In this document: one piece after another, positions 25,820-37,237 of the stretch
How the letters are laid out: each line of letters starts with the position of its first letter
Position numbering within the stretch: position 1 is the stretch's first letter
NCBI RefSeq assembly: GCF_036345015.1
Contig: NZ_CP084098.1
Location: 2,431,326 to 2,495,325, forward strand
Direction of reading: 5' to 3'
Length of the DNA stretch: 64,000 bases
Source of the DNA: Cyanobacterium sp. Dongsha4
GTDB lineage: Bacteria; Cyanobacteriota; Cyanobacteriia; Cyanobacteriales; Cyanobacteriaceae
Position numbers and translations under genes: made by a program
Notes under the pieces: generated by a model
What the model saw: the letters and a program-made list of their open reading frames with translations, nothing else
Told to the model about the DNA's origin: nothing
The model's database searches: none

Positions 25820-26638
25820 TTATGGGGTGTATTGCTTTTTCGTCAGAGAATCGACTAATCCTTCCAGAGTATATTCTTGGGCTTCAATATCAACTTTACC
25901 TAACAATTCTTGACAAGTCATAGATGTTTGAGGACCTATAGATGCGATCGCAACTTCTGTTAATAATGATGATAAAGTTAACTGGGGAGTTGTTTGTAAG
26001 GCTTGAGTTACAAGATAATGAAAATTACGGACAGTTTTAGAACTAGCAAAGGTAATAATACTAATAACTTCTTTTACTAAAGCATCCCAAACTATATCAT
26101 CTATGGTATCAGGACAAGTGGATTGATAAGCAGGTATTTCCACAACTTCCCCCCCTTGTTGGGTTAATTCTTGTACTAAAATCTCTCTACCTCCCGTTTC
26201 TACCCTGGGAAATAAAATTTTTTTGCCCTCAATACTTTCAGGAAAATTAATCACAAGAGAATCAGCGATAAAATCAGGTGGGATAAAGTCAGGGGATATA
26301 TTATATTTCTCCAAAAAATGAGCAGTTTTTTTACCCACCACAGCTATTTTTAAGTTTTTGAGATGATTAATATTCTTACCAAGATGATGTAACCTTTCCA
26401 AGAAATACTCAACCCCATTAGCAGAAGTCAGAATCAACCAATGAAAATCACTAATATGATTAATTGCTTTATCTAGGGGTTGCCAACTAGAAGGAGGCTT
26501 AATTTCCAACGCTGGCATTTCCAAAACTGTCGCCCCTTTGGCTTCTAACATTTGCCGAAAACTATTTCCACTTTGATAGGCACGGGTAATTAAAATTGTT
26601 TCTCCTGCTAAGGGATATGATTCTCGATAATTGGACAT
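25820..26638 (-). CDS. hemD: Uroporphyrinogen-III synthase
   Basis: Cyclises hydroxymethylbilane to uroporphyrinogen III, the branch point for heme, chlorophyll, siroheme and cobalamin. 272 aa. Sequence is variable in this family, but the bilobal pattern is clear: GETILITRA at the start, LEMPALEIKPP, DWLIFTSANGVE-like FHWLILTSANGVEYFL, VAVVGKKT, PRVETGGRE and IASIGPQTS. It follows cobA (26862-27551) in the same direction after a 223-bp spacer containing repeat DNA; some bacteria fuse these two genes. Confidence 0.92.
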   Translation of the reverse strand: MSNYRESYPLAGETILITRAYQSGNSFRQMLEAKGATVLEMPALEIKPPSSWQPLDKAINHISDFHWLILTSANGVEYFLERLHHLGKNINHLKNLKIAVVGKKTAHFLEKYNISPDFIPPDFIADSLVINFPESIEGKKILFPRVETGGREILVQELTQQGGEVVEIPAYQSTCPDTIDDIVWDALVKEVISIITFASSKTVRNFHYLVTQALQTTPQLTLSSLLTEVAIASIGPQTSMTCQELLGKVDIEAQEYTLEGLVDSLTKKQYTP

Positions 26639-26674
26639 TATTAGACTCTATAATATATGTTATGTAATAATTTC

Positions 26675-26860
26675 ACAGATGATTGGGGTGTTAGGGTGCT
26701 AGGGAAATGAGAGTTCGCTGCACTCGTTCCACAAAGCGGTACGGAGTTCGGGGTTAGGAGTTAGAAGTTAGAAGTTATTAATTATCATCAACTATTTACC
26801 TTTGCCCCTTGCCCTTTAATTTTGCCTTTTTGAAATCTATTCACTCATTACCCTTCCTTA
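26675..26860. repeat. Dispersed repeat, interior copy
   Basis: Contains GGTGTTAGGGTGCTAGGG, a GTTAGGAGTTAGAAGTTAG 7-bp-period tract and the core TTATCATCAACTATTTACCT followed by TGCCCCTTGCCC. Shared with 17877-17920, 29613-29666 and 55165-55200. Left and right end motifs are not recognisable, so it is truncated or diverged. It separates cobA from hemD. Confidence 0.6.
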
Positions 26861-26861
26861 T

Positions 26862-27551
26862 TTATCTAACCACTTTACCAATAACAATAATGCAGGGAGA
26901 TAAAGAAATATTAACTGTTTGCTCAATAATATTACCTAGTGTGCCTTTCCATATCTGTTGTTGATTGCTTCCTGCTTGTTTAATAATCGCAATGGGAAAA
27001 AGATGCGATCGCCCGTACTCTTGGAGTTTATCGACAATAACAGGTAAATTTCTACTACCCATTAAAATAACAAGAGTGTTAACTTGACTGAGGACTTGCC
27101 AATTTAATAAATTAGAATCATGTCCTGTAACAACCATAAAACCATGACTATCTTTTTTTTCTGTGAGAAATATATTGGCTAATAAGGGAGCGGCAATAGA
27201 AGAAGAAATCCCCGGTATAAGTTCATAATCTGCATTAATAGCTTGTAAAGTTTCAATTTCTGGATTTATTCTGCCAAATATCCCCGGATCACCTCCTTTG
27301 AGTCTGATTATAGTTTTATATACGGGTGCATATTGTGCCAATAGTTGATTAATAGCTTCTTGGGGAGTACTTGCTTTTCCTCCTCTTTTGCCTACAGGGA
27401 TTTGCAAACAATTTTTTGGCACAAGCTGAAGAATTTGACGATTAATCAAAGCATCATAGATAATAACGTCCGCTTGAGAAATGAGACGATGAGCTTTTAC
27501 TGTCAAATGATCAATATCACCAATACCAGCACCAACAAAAAATACAGTCAT
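26862..27551 (-). CDS. cobA: Uroporphyrinogen-III C-methyltransferase
   Basis: SAM-dependent enzyme that methylates uroporphyrinogen III twice to precorrin-2 on the way to siroheme and cobalamin. 229 aa, on the short side. Motifs are VGAGIGDIDHLTVKA, the SAM-binding RLKGGDPGIFGR, PGISSSIAAP and VILMGSRNL. No fused CysG dehydrogenase/chelatase domain is present; the chelatase step is covered by sirB at the left end of the window. Same strand as hemD. Confidence 0.93.
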   Translation of the reverse strand: MTVFFVGAGIGDIDHLTVKAHRLISQADVIIYDALINRQILQLVPKNCLQIPVGKRGGKASTPQEAINQLLAQYAPVYKTIIRLKGGDPGIFGRINPEIETLQAINADYELIPGISSSIAAPLLANIFLTEKKDSHGFMVVTGHDSNLLNWQVLSQVNTLVILMGSRNLPVIVDKLQEYGRSHLFPIAIIKQAGSNQQQIWKGTLGNIIEQTVNISLSPCIIVIGKVVR

Positions 27552-27708
27552 TCAATCATTAAAAGTTAGAGATCAAAAACAAAAAAAGGGTTGACAATCA
27601 ACTAAAAAATTTACTCATTGACAACTAAAAGTTGACAATATAGGTCACCTCAACACCATAATACCCAGATACAATCTTAATATTTTTAATTTAAGTCATA
27701 CTCAATTC

Positions 27709-28161
27709 TTAAGCAGAAGGTAGTCTTTGGGTACAGGGACGAATTAGGGGACCGGGCAAAATGCGATCGCCTTCTACTCCCACGGGAATACCTCTTAATT
27801 GTCGTAAAGCATTAATTGCTTTAACACAGTCACAGCCAAACATTTGCACTGCGGTATCGCTTTCTTCTTCTGTTACTTCTAATAGTAGATGTCCTTCTTC
27901 ATTTTGTTCTACATTCGGGAATTGATTAACAGACTCTTGTTGATTAATTTGGGGAAAAGCCGCTAAATATTGATTCCCAGTACAAACACTGCGATTGCAG
28001 TTTAAGTTACTAGGGCTAGGATTAGAGGCAGAAATAGAACCTTCAGAGTTTGGTATATCTAAGGCTTGAACTGAATCTCCATAAACTAGATTAAGAAAAA
28101 GAGTTCCAATCATAGCAGGAGATGAGAGTAATAAAATTTTCAGCGAAGAATTAATATTCAT
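27709..28161 (-). CDS. Unknown exported cysteine-containing protein
   Basis: Not recognised. I chose ATG 28161 rather than the TTG two codons upstream, giving 150 aa. Residues about 1-33 form a signal peptide (cleavage near VQA). The mature part has two cysteine pairs, CNRSVC and GCDC, plus a late Cys, and a conserved-looking core QMFGCDCVKAINALRQLRG followed by IPVGVEGDRILPGP. It is probably periplasmic with disulfides or a metal site. The same end-of-protein pattern feels like a cyanobacteria-specific family, but I cannot name it. Confidence 0.65.
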   Translation of the reverse strand: MNINSSLKILLLSSPAMIGTLFLNLVYGDSVQALDIPNSEGSISASNPSPSNLNCNRSVCTGNQYLAAFPQINQQESVNQFPNVEQNEEGHLLLEVTEEESDTAVQMFGCDCVKAINALRQLRGIPVGVEGDRILPGPLIRPCTQRLPSA

Positions 28162-28357
28162 AATCAAAACTTATTCACTATCACACCAGAATAGATCAAT
28201 TTTTATCAATTTTACCAAGATTCTATTGGCTTATTTTACTTTTACTCTTAGCCCCTATTTATTGTGACCCTATTTTTTCTAAAAGAGGCGATCGAATTTG
28301 TAGGTTTCGTATTAAAATTCAGCAAAAGTGTGATTAAATTTATCGTCTTCAGCAATT

Positions 28358-29416
28358 ATGAGTAATTCAGGTAAAGTTTCTGTGGGGATTGTAGGTGCGT
28401 CTGGTTATGGTGGCGTACAATTAGTTAGGTTACTATTAGAGCATCCAGAGGTAGAGGTTGTTTATTTAGGGGGTGATAGTAGTGCTGGAAAAAATTATGG
28501 CGATCTATATCCTCATCTATATAATAAAGTCAAAACAAAAATAGAACCTATCGACTTAGATGCGATCGCATCTCGTTGTCAAGTAGTCTTTCTAGGACTT
28601 CCTAACGGTTTAGCCTGTGGCTTTGCCCCTCAATTAATTGCCAAAGGCTGTAAAGTATTAGACTTATCCGCCGATTACCGCTTCAAAAACCTAGACACCT
28701 ATACAGCATGGTATAAAACCGAAAGAGAAGATAAAGATATAGCATCCACCGCAGTATATGGCTTACCTGAATTATATCGAGAACAAATCAAAAATAGTAG
28801 TTTAATTGGTTGCCCCGGATGTTACCCTACTGCTAGTTTGTTAGCCTTAGCCCCCTTATTAAAACAGGGTTTAGTTTTACCAGAAACAATTATTATCGAC
28901 GCAAAATCTGGAACATCAGGAGGAGGAAGACAAGGAAAAATAAATTTGCTTTTAGCAGAAGCAGATGGTTCATTGGGAGCTTATGGAGTAGCAAAACATC
29001 GCCATACCCCAGAAATTGAACAAATTTGCTCAGATTTAGCCCGTAGAGATGTAAAAATTCAATTTACTCCCCATCTTATCCCTATGCCGAGAGGAATTCT
29101 CGCCACTGTTTACGGTACATTAACTGATCCCGGATTAGTGACCGATGATATAATTACTGTTTATAAAGCCTTCTACCGTAACTCCATTTTTGTAGAAGTT
29201 TTAGACAAAGGAATTTATCCCCAAACAAAATGGGCTTGTGGTACAAATGTTGGTTATATAGGTATCGAAGTTGATCCTCGTACGGGCAGAGTAATTGTCA
29301 TGTCAGCCATTGATAACTTAATTAAAGGACAAGCAGGACAAGCCGTACAATGTTTAAATATTATGATGGGATGGGAAGAAAATCTCGGTTTGCCCACTCT
29401 AGGTTTTTATCCCTAA
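28358..29416 (+). CDS. argC: N-acetyl-gamma-glutamyl-phosphate reductase
   Basis: Third step of arginine synthesis: NADPH reduction of N-acetylglutamyl phosphate to the semialdehyde. 352 aa, the usual length. The nucleotide-binding GASGYGG is at 13-19, catalytic Cys155 in [13 protein letters not shown] and the partner His in [11 protein letters not shown]. The C-terminal half contains [12 protein letters not shown]. Single gene, divergent from the exported protein upstream. Confidence 0.96.
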   Translation: MSNSGKVSVGIVGASGYGGVQLVRLLLEHPEVEVVYLGGDSSAGKNYGDLYPHLYNKVKTKIEPIDLDAIASRCQVVFLGLPNGLACGFAPQLIAKGCKVLDLSADYRFKNLDTYTAWYKTEREDKDIASTAVYGLPELYREQIKNSSLIGCPGCYPTASLLALAPLLKQGLVLPETIIIDAKSGTSGGGRQGKINLLLAEADGSLGAYGVAKHRHTPEIEQICSDLARRDVKIQFTPHLIPMPRGILATVYGTLTDPGLVTDDIITVYKAFYRNSIFVEVLDKGIYPQTKWACGTNVGYIGIEVDPRTGRVIVMSAIDNLIKGQAGQAVQCLNIMMGWEENLGLPTLGFYP

Positions 29417-29420
29417 ATAA

Positions 29421-29700
29421 TCTCAAGTCGGTTTAAGAATATCGGATAAGGATAGGTTTGACGGTTTCAGGTGTTAGGGAAATGAGTTAGGAGTTAGGAG
29501 TTAGGGGTTTTATAAAAGTAGGGGAGTGGGGAGTAGGGAGTAGGGAGAATTAAAAATTCGGAAATTTTCTAACATCTAACACCTGAAACCTGAAACCTGA
29601 AACCTGTCACCTTTTAATTATCAACTATTTACCTCTGCCCTTTGCCCCTTGCCCCTTGCCCTTTTAACTTTGCTCTGTACATCGTTACCCTTTATCTTTT
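29421..29700. repeat. Dispersed repeat with left end and several 7-bp tracts
   Basis: The left end (29421-29450) CAAGTCGGTTTAAGAATATC is nearly identical to 17776-17805. Inside are GTTAGGA units (29482-29503), AGTAGGG units (29524-29551), four ACCTGAA-type units (29581-29607) and the core TTATCAACTATTTACC with TGCCCCT units. No clear right end is seen before ldcA. It begins 4 bp after the argC stop and fills the 321-bp gap. Confidence 0.65.
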
Positions 29701-29737
29701 CCAGTTTATTTTGCCAAAAGTCTATGAAATTAGGTAA

Positions 29738-30628
29738 TTAAAGAAAACTTAAAATCCCTGTTTCTCCATCTATTTCTACTTTTCCTCCTACTGGTAAACA
29801 GGCATTATCCCCATCATGCCCAAAAGGTAAGTCACTGATAATTGGTATCTCTAACCCCTGAAAACGATCGCACCACACTTGTTCCACAGTCCAACTGGGG
29901 ATATTTTCGGGAGCATCACAACCACTAAAACGCCCTAAAACAACTCCCTTAACTTTGTCCAAAATGCCCATTAAACGCCACTGGGTAATCATGCGATCAA
30001 TCTTATAGGGTGCTTCCTGCACATCTTCTAAGGCTAAAATTACGTCATTAAAGTCGGGACATACAGGGGTACATAAAAGGTGGGTTGCCACCGTTAAATT
30101 AGCAGGTAATAACTTTCCTATGGCTTTTTTACTCCCCCATCCCCTTCCTTGTAAGCTCGGCAACTTTTCTCCTTCAATATAATTAAATAAACGCTCTATT
30201 GACCATTGAGACTCTTGAGCAATAGTGGTTAAAACTGGACCATGAAGACTGATAATGTTCTCATTATAAAGACTCCATAACAGGCTTGTGATATCAGAAA
30301 AACCGATTAACCATTTCGGTGGGTTAATATTTGCCCATTGCCAATTTTCCAATAATCTTGCCCCCCCATAACCACCTCTTACGCAAATTATTCCTTTATA
30401 TTTAGGGTTTGTCCATGCTGTTTCTAAGGCTTTACGGCGAATAGTGTCATTTCCAGCCAAATACCCCTCTCTTGCCTCATAATTCTCCTCTAAAACAATT
30501 TTATAACCTCTTTCTTGCCAAATCTTTAATCCTTCTTTAAATCTTTCCTTTTCTCTTTCTCTTAATGTACCACTAGGTGCGATCGCAATTAAGGTATCAC
30601 CTTTCTGTAATGGAGGAGGAACTAACAT
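29738..30628 (-). CDS. ldcA: LD-carboxypeptidase (muramoyl-tetrapeptide carboxypeptidase, S66)
   Basis: Serine peptidase of family S66 that trims the terminal D-Ala of murein tetrapeptides in peptidoglycan recycling. 296 aa with no signal peptide, so cytosolic. Nucleophile Ser111 is in LIGFSDITSLLW, the Glu of the triad in LALEDVQEAPYKIDR and the His in LPFGHDGDNACLP. CVRGGYGGARLL is the usual oxyanion region. Single gene, convergent with argC across the repeat-filled spacer. Confidence 0.92.
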   Translation of the reverse strand: MLVPPPLQKGDTLIAIAPSGTLREREKERFKEGLKIWQERGYKIVLEENYEAREGYLAGNDTIRRKALETAWTNPKYKGIICVRGGYGGARLLENWQWANINPPKWLIGFSDITSLLWSLYNENIISLHGPVLTTIAQESQWSIERLFNYIEGEKLPSLQGRGWGSKKAIGKLLPANLTVATHLLCTPVCPDFNDVILALEDVQEAPYKIDRMITQWRLMGILDKVKGVVLGRFSGCDAPENIPSWTVEQVWCDRFQGLEIPIISDLPFGHDGDNACLPVGGKVEIDGETGILSFL

Positions 30629-31075
30629 AATACACTCAAAAAAAAGTTATTATCCTAAAAAAATATTGTTTATTGTCGATTGTTAAGGGTTAATTGTCAA
30701 TTACTAAATGTAAAAGAAAAAATTTATTATTAATATTTGTTTTTATCTATAGTCAGTTTGATAAATTATGCCATCTACTTAAGTCAATCAAAAGTTAAGA
30801 AAAAACAGAGAAACTCCCATGAATATTAAAGATTCATCTCCATCTTTTTATTTTTTATCCCCTTAAAAGACCATAACTAAAACATTGATAGACTTTATAA
30901 AGAAAAGTAACAAAATCTTGACTTAAATGAGAAAGGATTAAAAACCAAAGCCTTATCTGAGGGAATGTTAAATAAATTTTAAATATTGTTAAGCAAGAAC
31001 CACAATGGTGACAAATAGCCCTTATCATCTTCAGTAATGTAGTAGTTTAAGTATTTGTCGAGAGAGGAATCCCTC
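30629..31075 (+). promoter_or_regulatory. psaA upstream region and leader
   Basis: 447 bp without a gene between divergent ldcA and psaA. A candidate promoter is TTGATA (30885-30890), 17-bp spacer, TAACAA (30908-30913), which would give a leader of roughly 155 nt. TTGACT at 30918 is a second possible -35. Long leaders with several promoters and light-responsive (HLR1) elements are known for cyanobacterial psaAB, but I could not find a clear HLR1 pair. The ribosome site AGGA is at 31065-31068, 7 nt before the psaA ATG. Confidence 0.4.
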
Positions 31076-33328
31076 ATGACAGTAAGCCCTCAAAAAGAGG
31101 CGAAAGCTAAAGTAATTGTAGATAAAGATCCAGTACCTACCTCTTTCGAGAAGTGGGGTAAACCCGGACATTTTGATCGTACTTTAGCTAGAGGTCCCAA
31201 AACCACCACTTGGATTTGGAATCTTCACGCCGATGCACACGATTTTGATAGTCAAACCAGTGACTTAGAAGATATTTCTCGTAAAATCTTCAGTGCTCAC
31301 TTTGGTCATTTAGCAGTAGTATTCGTCTGGTTAAGTGGAATGTACTTCCACGGAGCAAAGTTTTCTAACTACTCCGCTTGGTTAGCAGATCCCTTAAATA
31401 TTAAACCCAGCGCACAAGTTGTTTGGCCTGTTGTTGGTCAAGACATCCTCAATGCCGACGTAGGCGGTGGTTTCCACGGTATTCAAATTACCTCTGGTTT
31501 CTTCCAATTATGGAGAGCATCTGGTATCACCAACGAGTATCAGTTATACTGTACTGCCATCGGTGGTTTAGTTATGGCTGGTTTAATGCTCTTTGCCGGT
31601 TGGTTTCATTACCATAAAGCCGCTCCCAAGTTGGAATGGTTCCAAAATGCGGAATCCATGATGAACCACCATTTAGCAGGTTTACTCGGTTTAGGCTCTT
31701 TAGGATGGGCAGGTCACCAAATCCATGTATCTTTACCTATTAACAAGTTATTAGATGCAGGTGTTGCTCCTAACGAGATTCCCTTACCTCATGAGTTTAT
31801 CCTCGATCCTGCGAAAATGGCTGAGTTATATCCCAGCTTCGCGCAAGGTTTAACACCATTCTTTACTTTGAATTGGGGTGTTTACTCTGATTTCTTAACC
31901 TTCAAAGGTGGTTTGAACCCTGTTACTGGTGGCTTATGGCTCTCTGATACCGCTCACCATCACTTGGCGATCGCAGTATTATTCATCATCGCAGGTCATA
32001 TGTACCGCACCAACTGGGGTATCGGTCATAGCATGAAGGAAATCTTAGAAGGTCACAAAGGACCCTTCACTGGTGAAGGTCACAAAGGACTCTATGAAAT
32101 CTTAACCACATCATGGCACGCACAATTGGCAATTAACCTCGCTTTATTAGGTTCTTTGACCATCATTGTTGCTCAACATATGTACGCAATGCCTCCTTAT
32201 CCTTACCTCGCTACCGACTACGGTACTCAATTATCTATCTTTACTCACCATATGTGGATAGGTGGATTCTTGATTGTAGGTGCAGGAGCTCATGCTTCTA
32301 TCTTCATGGTTCGTGACTACGATCCTGCTAAGAATGTTAATAACCTCTTAGACAGAGTACTTCGTCACCGTGACGCTATTATTTCTCACCTCAACTGGGT
32401 ATGTATCTGGTTAGGCTTCCACAGCTTTGGGTTGTATATTCACAATGACACCATGAGAGCTTTAGGTCGTCCTCAAGATATGTTCTCTGATAGCGCTATC
32501 CAATTACAGCCTGTTTTTGCTCAATGGATTCAAGGACTTCACGCCGCTGCGGCTGGTGCAACCGCTCCTTTCGCTAGTGCTGGTGTTAGCCCTGTATTCG
32601 GTGGAGACGTTGTTGCCGTCGGTGGCAAAGTTGCGATGATGCCTATCACTTTAGGTACTGCTGATTTCATGGTTCACCATATCCATGCGTTTACCATTCA
32701 CGTTACCGTTTTAATCCTTCTCAAAGGTGTGTTGTACTCCCGTAGCTCTCGCTTAATCCCTGATAAAGCTGAGTTAGGTTTCCGCTTCCCTTGTGATGGT
32801 CCTGGTCGTGGCGGTACTTGTCAAGTATCTGGATGGGATCATGTCTTCTTAGGTTTATTCTGGATGTACAACTCTTTATCTATTGTTATCTTCCACTTCA
32901 GTTGGAAAATGCAATCTGATGTTTGGGGTACAGTATTACCTGATGGTAGCGTCTCTCACATTACTGGTGGTAACTTTGCCCAAAGTGCAATTACTATCAA
33001 CGGTTGGTTAAGAGACTTCCTCTGGGCACAAGCGGCTAATGTAATTAATTCTTACGGCTCTGCTTTATCTGCTTATGGCATTATGTTCTTAGCAGGTCAC
33101 TTTGTCTTCGCTTTTAGCTTAATGTTCTTATTTAGTGGACGTGGCTACTGGCAGGAATTAATCGAATCCATTGTTTGGGCTCATAATAAACTCAAGTTAG
33201 CTCCCGCTATTCAACCTCGCGCTTTGAGTATTGTTCAAGGCCGTGCGGTAGGTGTGGCTCACTATCTCTTAGGAGGAATTGTGACTACTTGGGCATTCTT
33301 CCTCTGTCGGATTCTATCCGTAGGTTAA
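31076..33328 (+). CDS. psaA: Photosystem I P700 apoprotein A1
   Basis: Core reaction-centre subunit binding P700, antenna chlorophylls, phylloquinone and half of the F_X 4Fe-4S cluster; thylakoid membrane with 11 helices. ATG 31076 ([13 protein letters not shown]) is chosen over TTG 31055 because it matches the family start and has AGGA 7 nt upstream; 750 aa is the usual length. The F_X loop [12 protein letters not shown] is intact. Codon use is much more biased and less AT-rich than in neighbours, as expected for a very highly expressed gene. It is followed by psaB after 283 bp. Confidence 0.99.
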   Translation: MTVSPQKEAKAKVIVDKDPVPTSFEKWGKPGHFDRTLARGPKTTTWIWNLHADAHDFDSQTSDLEDISRKIFSAHFGHLAVVFVWLSGMYFHGAKFSNYSAWLADPLNIKPSAQVVWPVVGQDILNADVGGGFHGIQITSGFFQLWRASGITNEYQLYCTAIGGLVMAGLMLFAGWFHYHKAAPKLEWFQNAESMMNHHLAGLLGLGSLGWAGHQIHVSLPINKLLDAGVAPNEIPLPHEFILDPAKMAELYPSFAQGLTPFFTLNWGVYSDFLTFKGGLNPVTGGLWLSDTAHHHLAIAVLFIIAGHMYRTNWGIGHSMKEILEGHKGPFTGEGHKGLYEILTTSWHAQLAINLALLGSLTIIVAQHMYAMPPYPYLATDYGTQLSIFTHHMWIGGFLIVGAGAHASIFMVRDYDPAKNVNNLLDRVLRHRDAIISHLNWVCIWLGFHSFGLYIHNDTMRALGRPQDMFSDSAIQLQPVFAQWIQGLHAAAAGATAPFASAGVSPVFGGDVVAVGGKVAMMPITLGTADFMVHHIHAFTIHVTVLILLKGVLYSRSSRLIPDKAELGFRFPCDGPGRGGTCQVSGWDHVFLGLFWMYNSLSIVIFHFSWKMQSDVWGTVLPDGSVSHITGGNFAQSAITINGWLRDFLWAQAANVINSYGSALSAYGIMFLAGHFVFAFSLMFLFSGRGYWQELIESIVWAHNKLKLAPAIQPRALSIVQGRAVGVAHYLLGGIVTTWAFFLCRILSVG

Positions 33329-33489
33329 GAATGTAAACTTTCACTAATTTAGTGGGAAAATCTACGGCAAAATAAGTTATAAAATAACAGATAAAGCCGT
33401 TTTTACTAACAATAATTGTTAATAGTTGAAAGTCTATATTTATCTTAGATTCTTCACTATTAACTAACATTTAAAAATCAATTTAATTC

Positions 33490-33536
33490 CTTGCCTAGTT
33501 TCTTTTAAATAAATTTAATTCCGAGGGCTAGGCAAG
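33490..33536 (+). repeat. Inverted repeat between psaA and psaB
   Basis: CTTGCCTAG (33490-33498) and CTAGGCAAG (33528-33536) form a perfect 9-bp stem with a 29-nt AT-rich loop. It lies 75 bp before the psaB ATG and is not followed by a T run, so it is more likely an RNA-processing or stability hairpin than a terminator. A second weak hairpin, TACGGC with GCCGTT, lies at about 33372-33401. Confidence 0.5.
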
Positions 33537-33611
33537 ATAAAATCCAAAATTGACCAGCGTATTTTAAACGTTGACTCTGATTGTGTAACAGGAGAATTCC
33601 TAAAAAAAGCT

Positions 33612-35828
33612 ATGGCAACTAAATTTCCCAAATTTAGCCAAGATTTAGCCCAAGATCCAACTACACGAAGAATATGGTACGGAATTGCTACTGCTCATGA
33701 CTTTGAAACTCATGACGGTATGACTGAGGAGAATCTTTATCAAAAGATTTTTGCTTCTCACTTCGGTCATTTAGCAATCATCTTTCTTTGGACTTCTGGT
33801 ACTGTATTCCACGTTGCTTGGCAGGGCAATTTTGAGCAGTGGATCAAAGATCCTTTAAACGTTCGTCCCATCGCCCATGCGATTTGGGATCCTCATTTCG
33901 GTCAAGGTGCAGTTGATGCGTTCACCCAAGCAGGTGCTTCTAGTCCTGTAAACGTCGCCTACTCTGGTGTTTATCATTGGTTCTACACCATCGGGATGAC
34001 CAACAATCAAGACTTATACCAAGGTGCGGTATTCCTTTTAATTCTTTCCGCTCTGTTCTTGTTTGCTGGTTGGTTGCACTTACAACCTAAGTTCCGTCCT
34101 AGCCTTTCTTGGTTCAAAAATGCTGAATCTCGCTTAAACCACCACTTAGCTGGTTTGTTCGGTGTTAGTTCTTTAGCATGGACTGGTCACTTAGTACACG
34201 TAGCAATCCCCGAATCTCGTGGTGTACACGTAGGTTGGGATAACTTCTTAAGTGTTAAACCTCACCCCGCAGGATTAGCTCCTTTCTTCACTGGTAATTG
34301 GGGCGTTTATGCTCAAAATCCTGATACTGCTAGTCATGTATTTGGAACTTCTGAAGGTGCGGGAAGTGCGATTTTAACTTTCTTAGGTGGCTTCCATCCT
34401 CAAACTGAGTCTCTTTGGTTAACTGACATCGCTCATCACCATTTAGCGATCGCCGTTATCTTCATCGTGGCAGGTCATATGTACCGCACTAACTGGGGAA
34501 TCGGTCACAGCATCAAAGACATCTTATCCGCTCACAATCCTCCTCAAGGAACTCCTTTTGGTGGAGCATTAGGTGCAGGACACAGAGGACTTTATGACAC
34601 CATCAATAACTCTTTACACTTCCAGTTAGGTTTAGCCCTTGCTTGTTTAGGAGTTATCACTTCTTTGGTGGCTCAACATATGTACTCTTTGCCTTCCTAT
34701 GCTTTTATTGCGAAGGATTACACCACTCAGGCGGCACTTTACACTCACCACCAGTACATCGCTGGTTTCCTAATGGTAGGTGCTTTTGCTCACGGTGCTA
34801 TTTTCTTTGTCCGTGACTACGATCCTGAAGCGAACAAAGATAACGTTTTAGCTCGTATGCTCGAACACAAAGAGGCGATTATTTCTCACTTAAGTTGGGT
34901 ATCTTTATTCTTAGGTTTCCACACTTTAGGACTTTATGTTCACAATGATGTCGTGGTTGCTTTCGGTACTCCTGAGAAACAAATCTTAATCGAGCCTGTG
35001 TTTGCTCAATTCGTTCAAGCGGCTTCTGGTAAAGCTCTCTACGGTTTCGATGCTTTGCTATCTAATCCTGATAGTGTTGCTTCTACCGCTAGTGCTGTAT
35101 GGTTACCTGGTTGGTTAGATGCTATTAACAGTGGTACTAATTCCTTGTTCCTCAATATTGGACCTGGAGATTTCTTAGTACACCATGCGATCGCCCTCGG
35201 TTTACATACCACCACCTTAATTCTTGTTAAAGGTGCTTTAGATGCTCGTGGTTCTAAATTAATGCCCGACAAAAAAGACTTCGGTTTCTCCTTCCCTTGT
35301 GATGGACCTGGTCGTGGCGGTACTTGTGACATCTCTGCTTGGGATGCTTTCTACCTCGCTATGTTCTGGATGCTCAACACTTTAGGTTGGTTAACCTTCT
35401 ACTGGCATTGGAAACACCTCGGTATCTGGACTGGTAACGTTGCTCAGTTTAACGAAAACTCTACCTACTTAATGGGTTGGTTCAGAGACTACTTATGGGC
35501 GAACTCTGCTCAGTTAATCAACGGTTATAACCCTTACGGTGTAAACAACCTTTCTGTTTGGGCGTGGATGTTCTTATTCGGACACCTCGTTTGGGCGACT
35601 GGTTTCATGTTCTTAATCTCTTGGCGTGGTTACTGGCAAGAATTAATCGAAACCATCGTTTGGGCTCATGAGCGCACTCCTTTAGCTAACTTAGTTCGTT
35701 GGAAAGATAAGCCCGTTGCTTTATCCATCGTTCAAGCTCGTTTGGTTGGTTTAGCTCACTTTACTATCGGCTATATCTTAACCTATGCGGCGTTCTTGAT
35801 TGCTTCTACTGCTGGTAAGTTCGGTTGA
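33612..35828 (+). CDS. psaB: Photosystem I P700 apoprotein A2
   Basis: Partner of PsaA in the photosystem I heterodimer; 738 aa with 11 membrane helices. Starts [16 protein letters not shown] as in other cyanobacteria. The F_X ligand loop [15 protein letters not shown] is intact, and the carboxy-terminal phylloquinone region [20 protein letters not shown] is present. It has the same strong codon bias as psaA, so both are probably cotranscribed despite the 283-bp spacer. No good ribosome site is seen close to the ATG; GGAG lies about 17 nt upstream. A strong terminator follows. Confidence 0.99.
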   Translation: MATKFPKFSQDLAQDPTTRRIWYGIATAHDFETHDGMTEENLYQKIFASHFGHLAIIFLWTSGTVFHVAWQGNFEQWIKDPLNVRPIAHAIWDPHFGQGAVDAFTQAGASSPVNVAYSGVYHWFYTIGMTNNQDLYQGAVFLLILSALFLFAGWLHLQPKFRPSLSWFKNAESRLNHHLAGLFGVSSLAWTGHLVHVAIPESRGVHVGWDNFLSVKPHPAGLAPFFTGNWGVYAQNPDTASHVFGTSEGAGSAILTFLGGFHPQTESLWLTDIAHHHLAIAVIFIVAGHMYRTNWGIGHSIKDILSAHNPPQGTPFGGALGAGHRGLYDTINNSLHFQLGLALACLGVITSLVAQHMYSLPSYAFIAKDYTTQAALYTHHQYIAGFLMVGAFAHGAIFFVRDYDPEANKDNVLARMLEHKEAIISHLSWVSLFLGFHTLGLYVHNDVVVAFGTPEKQILIEPVFAQFVQAASGKALYGFDALLSNPDSVASTASAVWLPGWLDAINSGTNSLFLNIGPGDFLVHHAIALGLHTTTLILVKGALDARGSKLMPDKKDFGFSFPCDGPGRGGTCDISAWDAFYLAMFWMLNTLGWLTFYWHWKHLGIWTGNVAQFNENSTYLMGWFRDYLWANSAQLINGYNPYGVNNLSVWAWMFLFGHLVWATGFMFLISWRGYWQELIETIVWAHERTPLANLVRWKDKPVALSIVQARLVGLAHFTIGYILTYAAFLIASTAGKFG

Positions 35829-35866
35829 TAATCGGCTTTATCTTTCAGTTAAGTAATTAACAATTC

Positions 35867-35902
35867 AACCCTCTACCTACTCGGTGGGGGGTTTTCGTTT
35901 TT
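35867..35902 (+). terminator. Strong rho-independent terminator after psaB
   Basis: AACCCTCTACC (35867-35877), loop TACTC, GGTGGGGGGTT (35883-35893): an 11-bp stem with two G-T pairs, followed by TTCGTTTTT. It lies 38 bp after the psaB stop and should end the psaAB transcript. The remaining 260 bp up to chlI (to 36163) hold no gene; a TATGATAGA-type -10-like sequence near 36020 may serve chlI. Confidence 0.9.
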
Positions 35903-36163
35903 AGGGTTACTGATTTGAAGAGCAAATTTACACCTGATAAACAATATCAATCTTCAAATTATTTCAAAGTAAAGACTAAAAGTTACTGATTTAGCCCTTG
36001 TGTGAGACCTATAAGAAGTCTATGATAGAAGAGTTTGCATTTTCGCTAAGATAGAGATCGGAAATTATCGTAGTCAGTGGGAATTTGTCTGCACAATTAA
36101 AGACAATTTTTCTGTAATTGCAATTTTATATCAAACTTTTAGAAAATTTTATTTTTTAATATT

Positions 36164-37237
36164 ATGACAGCAACTTTAGAAGCACCTCCAAAAAATCGTC
36201 GTTTAGTCTTTCCCTTTACTGCTATTGTTGGTCAAGAGCAAATGAAACTTGCCTTATTACTTAATGTCATTGACCCCAAAATTGGTGGGGTAATGATTAT
36301 GGGAGATAGAGGCACTGGAAAATCCACAACTATTCGTGCGTTAGCTGATTTATTACCTGAAATTGAAGTAGCAGAAAATGATCCCTACAATTCTTCTGCC
36401 ACAGATTTTGAGTTGATGGGTGATGAGGTAAAAGAAAAAATCCAGAATGGAGAACAAGTTGCGATCGCACGTAAAAAAGTACCAATGGTTGACTTACCTT
36501 TAGGTGCAACAGAAGATCGTGTTTGTGGAACAATTGATATTGAAAAAGCATTATCTGAAGGGGTAAAAGCCTTTGAACCGGGGCTATTGGCAAAAGCTAA
36601 CCGAGGAATTCTTTATGTGGATGAGGTTAACCTTTTAGATGATCACCTTGTGGACGTTTTACTCGACTCCGCCGCTAGTGGTTGGAATACAGTAGAAAGA
36701 GAAGGTATCTCTATTCGTCACCCTGCCCGTTTCGTCTTAGTTGGTTCAGGAAACCCAGAAGAAGGGGAATTACGCCCTCAGTTGTTAGATCGTTTTGGAA
36801 TGCACGCAGAAATTCGTACGGTGAAAGAACCAGACTTAAGGGTGCAAATTGTCGAACAAAGAGCAGAATTCGATCGCAATCCTCAAGAATTCCTTGCACA
36901 ATATCAAGAAAAACAAGAAGAGTTGCAAAGAAAATTAGTAGATGCTCAAAATCTTTTACCTCAAGTAACGATTGATTATGATATTAGAGTCAAAATTTCT
37001 GAAATTTGTGCAGAATTAGACGTTGATGGTCTTAGAGGAGATATTGTAACTAATCGTGCCGCAAAAGCGATCGCAGCCTTTGAATCTCGTACTGAAGTAA
37101 CTGTTGATGATATTCGTCGAGTAATGCCCCTATGTTTACGTCATCGTCTTAGAAAAGATCCCTTAGAAACTATTGATTCTGGCTATAAAGTGGAAAAATC
37201 TATCAATCGTGTTTTCGGTTTGGAAGTAACAGAATAA
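36164..37237 (+). CDS. chlI: Magnesium chelatase subunit I
   Basis: AAA+ ATPase that powers insertion of Mg2+ into protoporphyrin IX with ChlD and ChlH, the first committed step to chlorophyll. 357 aa. Walker [10 protein letters not shown] at 47-55, Walker [16 protein letters not shown], sensor 1 [20 protein letters not shown], and the C-terminal [13 protein letters not shown]. The N-terminus [13 protein letters not shown] is typical. It stands alone after psaAB, on the same strand but beyond a terminator, so it is separately transcribed. Confidence 0.97.
   Translation: MTATLEAPPKNRRLVFPFTAIVGQEQMKLALLLNVIDPKIGGVMIMGDRGTGKSTTIRALADLLPEIEVAENDPYNSSATDFELMGDEVKEKIQNGEQVAIARKKVPMVDLPLGATEDRVCGTIDIEKALSEGVKAFEPGLLAKANRGILYVDEVNLLDDHLVDVLLDSAASGWNTVEREGISIRHPARFVLVGSGNPEEGELRPQLLDRFGMHAEIRTVKEPDLRVQIVEQRAEFDRNPQEFLAQYQEKQEELQRKLVDAQNLLPQVTIDYDIRVKISEICAELDVDGLRGDIVTNRAAKAIAAFESRTEVTVDDIRRVMPLCLRHRLRKDPLETIDSGYKVEKSINRVFGLEVTE

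Noticed and set aside
29581-29607. Regularly spaced short repeats considered as a CRISPR array
   Set aside because: Units are 7 bp with no unique spacers of CRISPR length; they are short tandem repeats of the cyanobacterial type.
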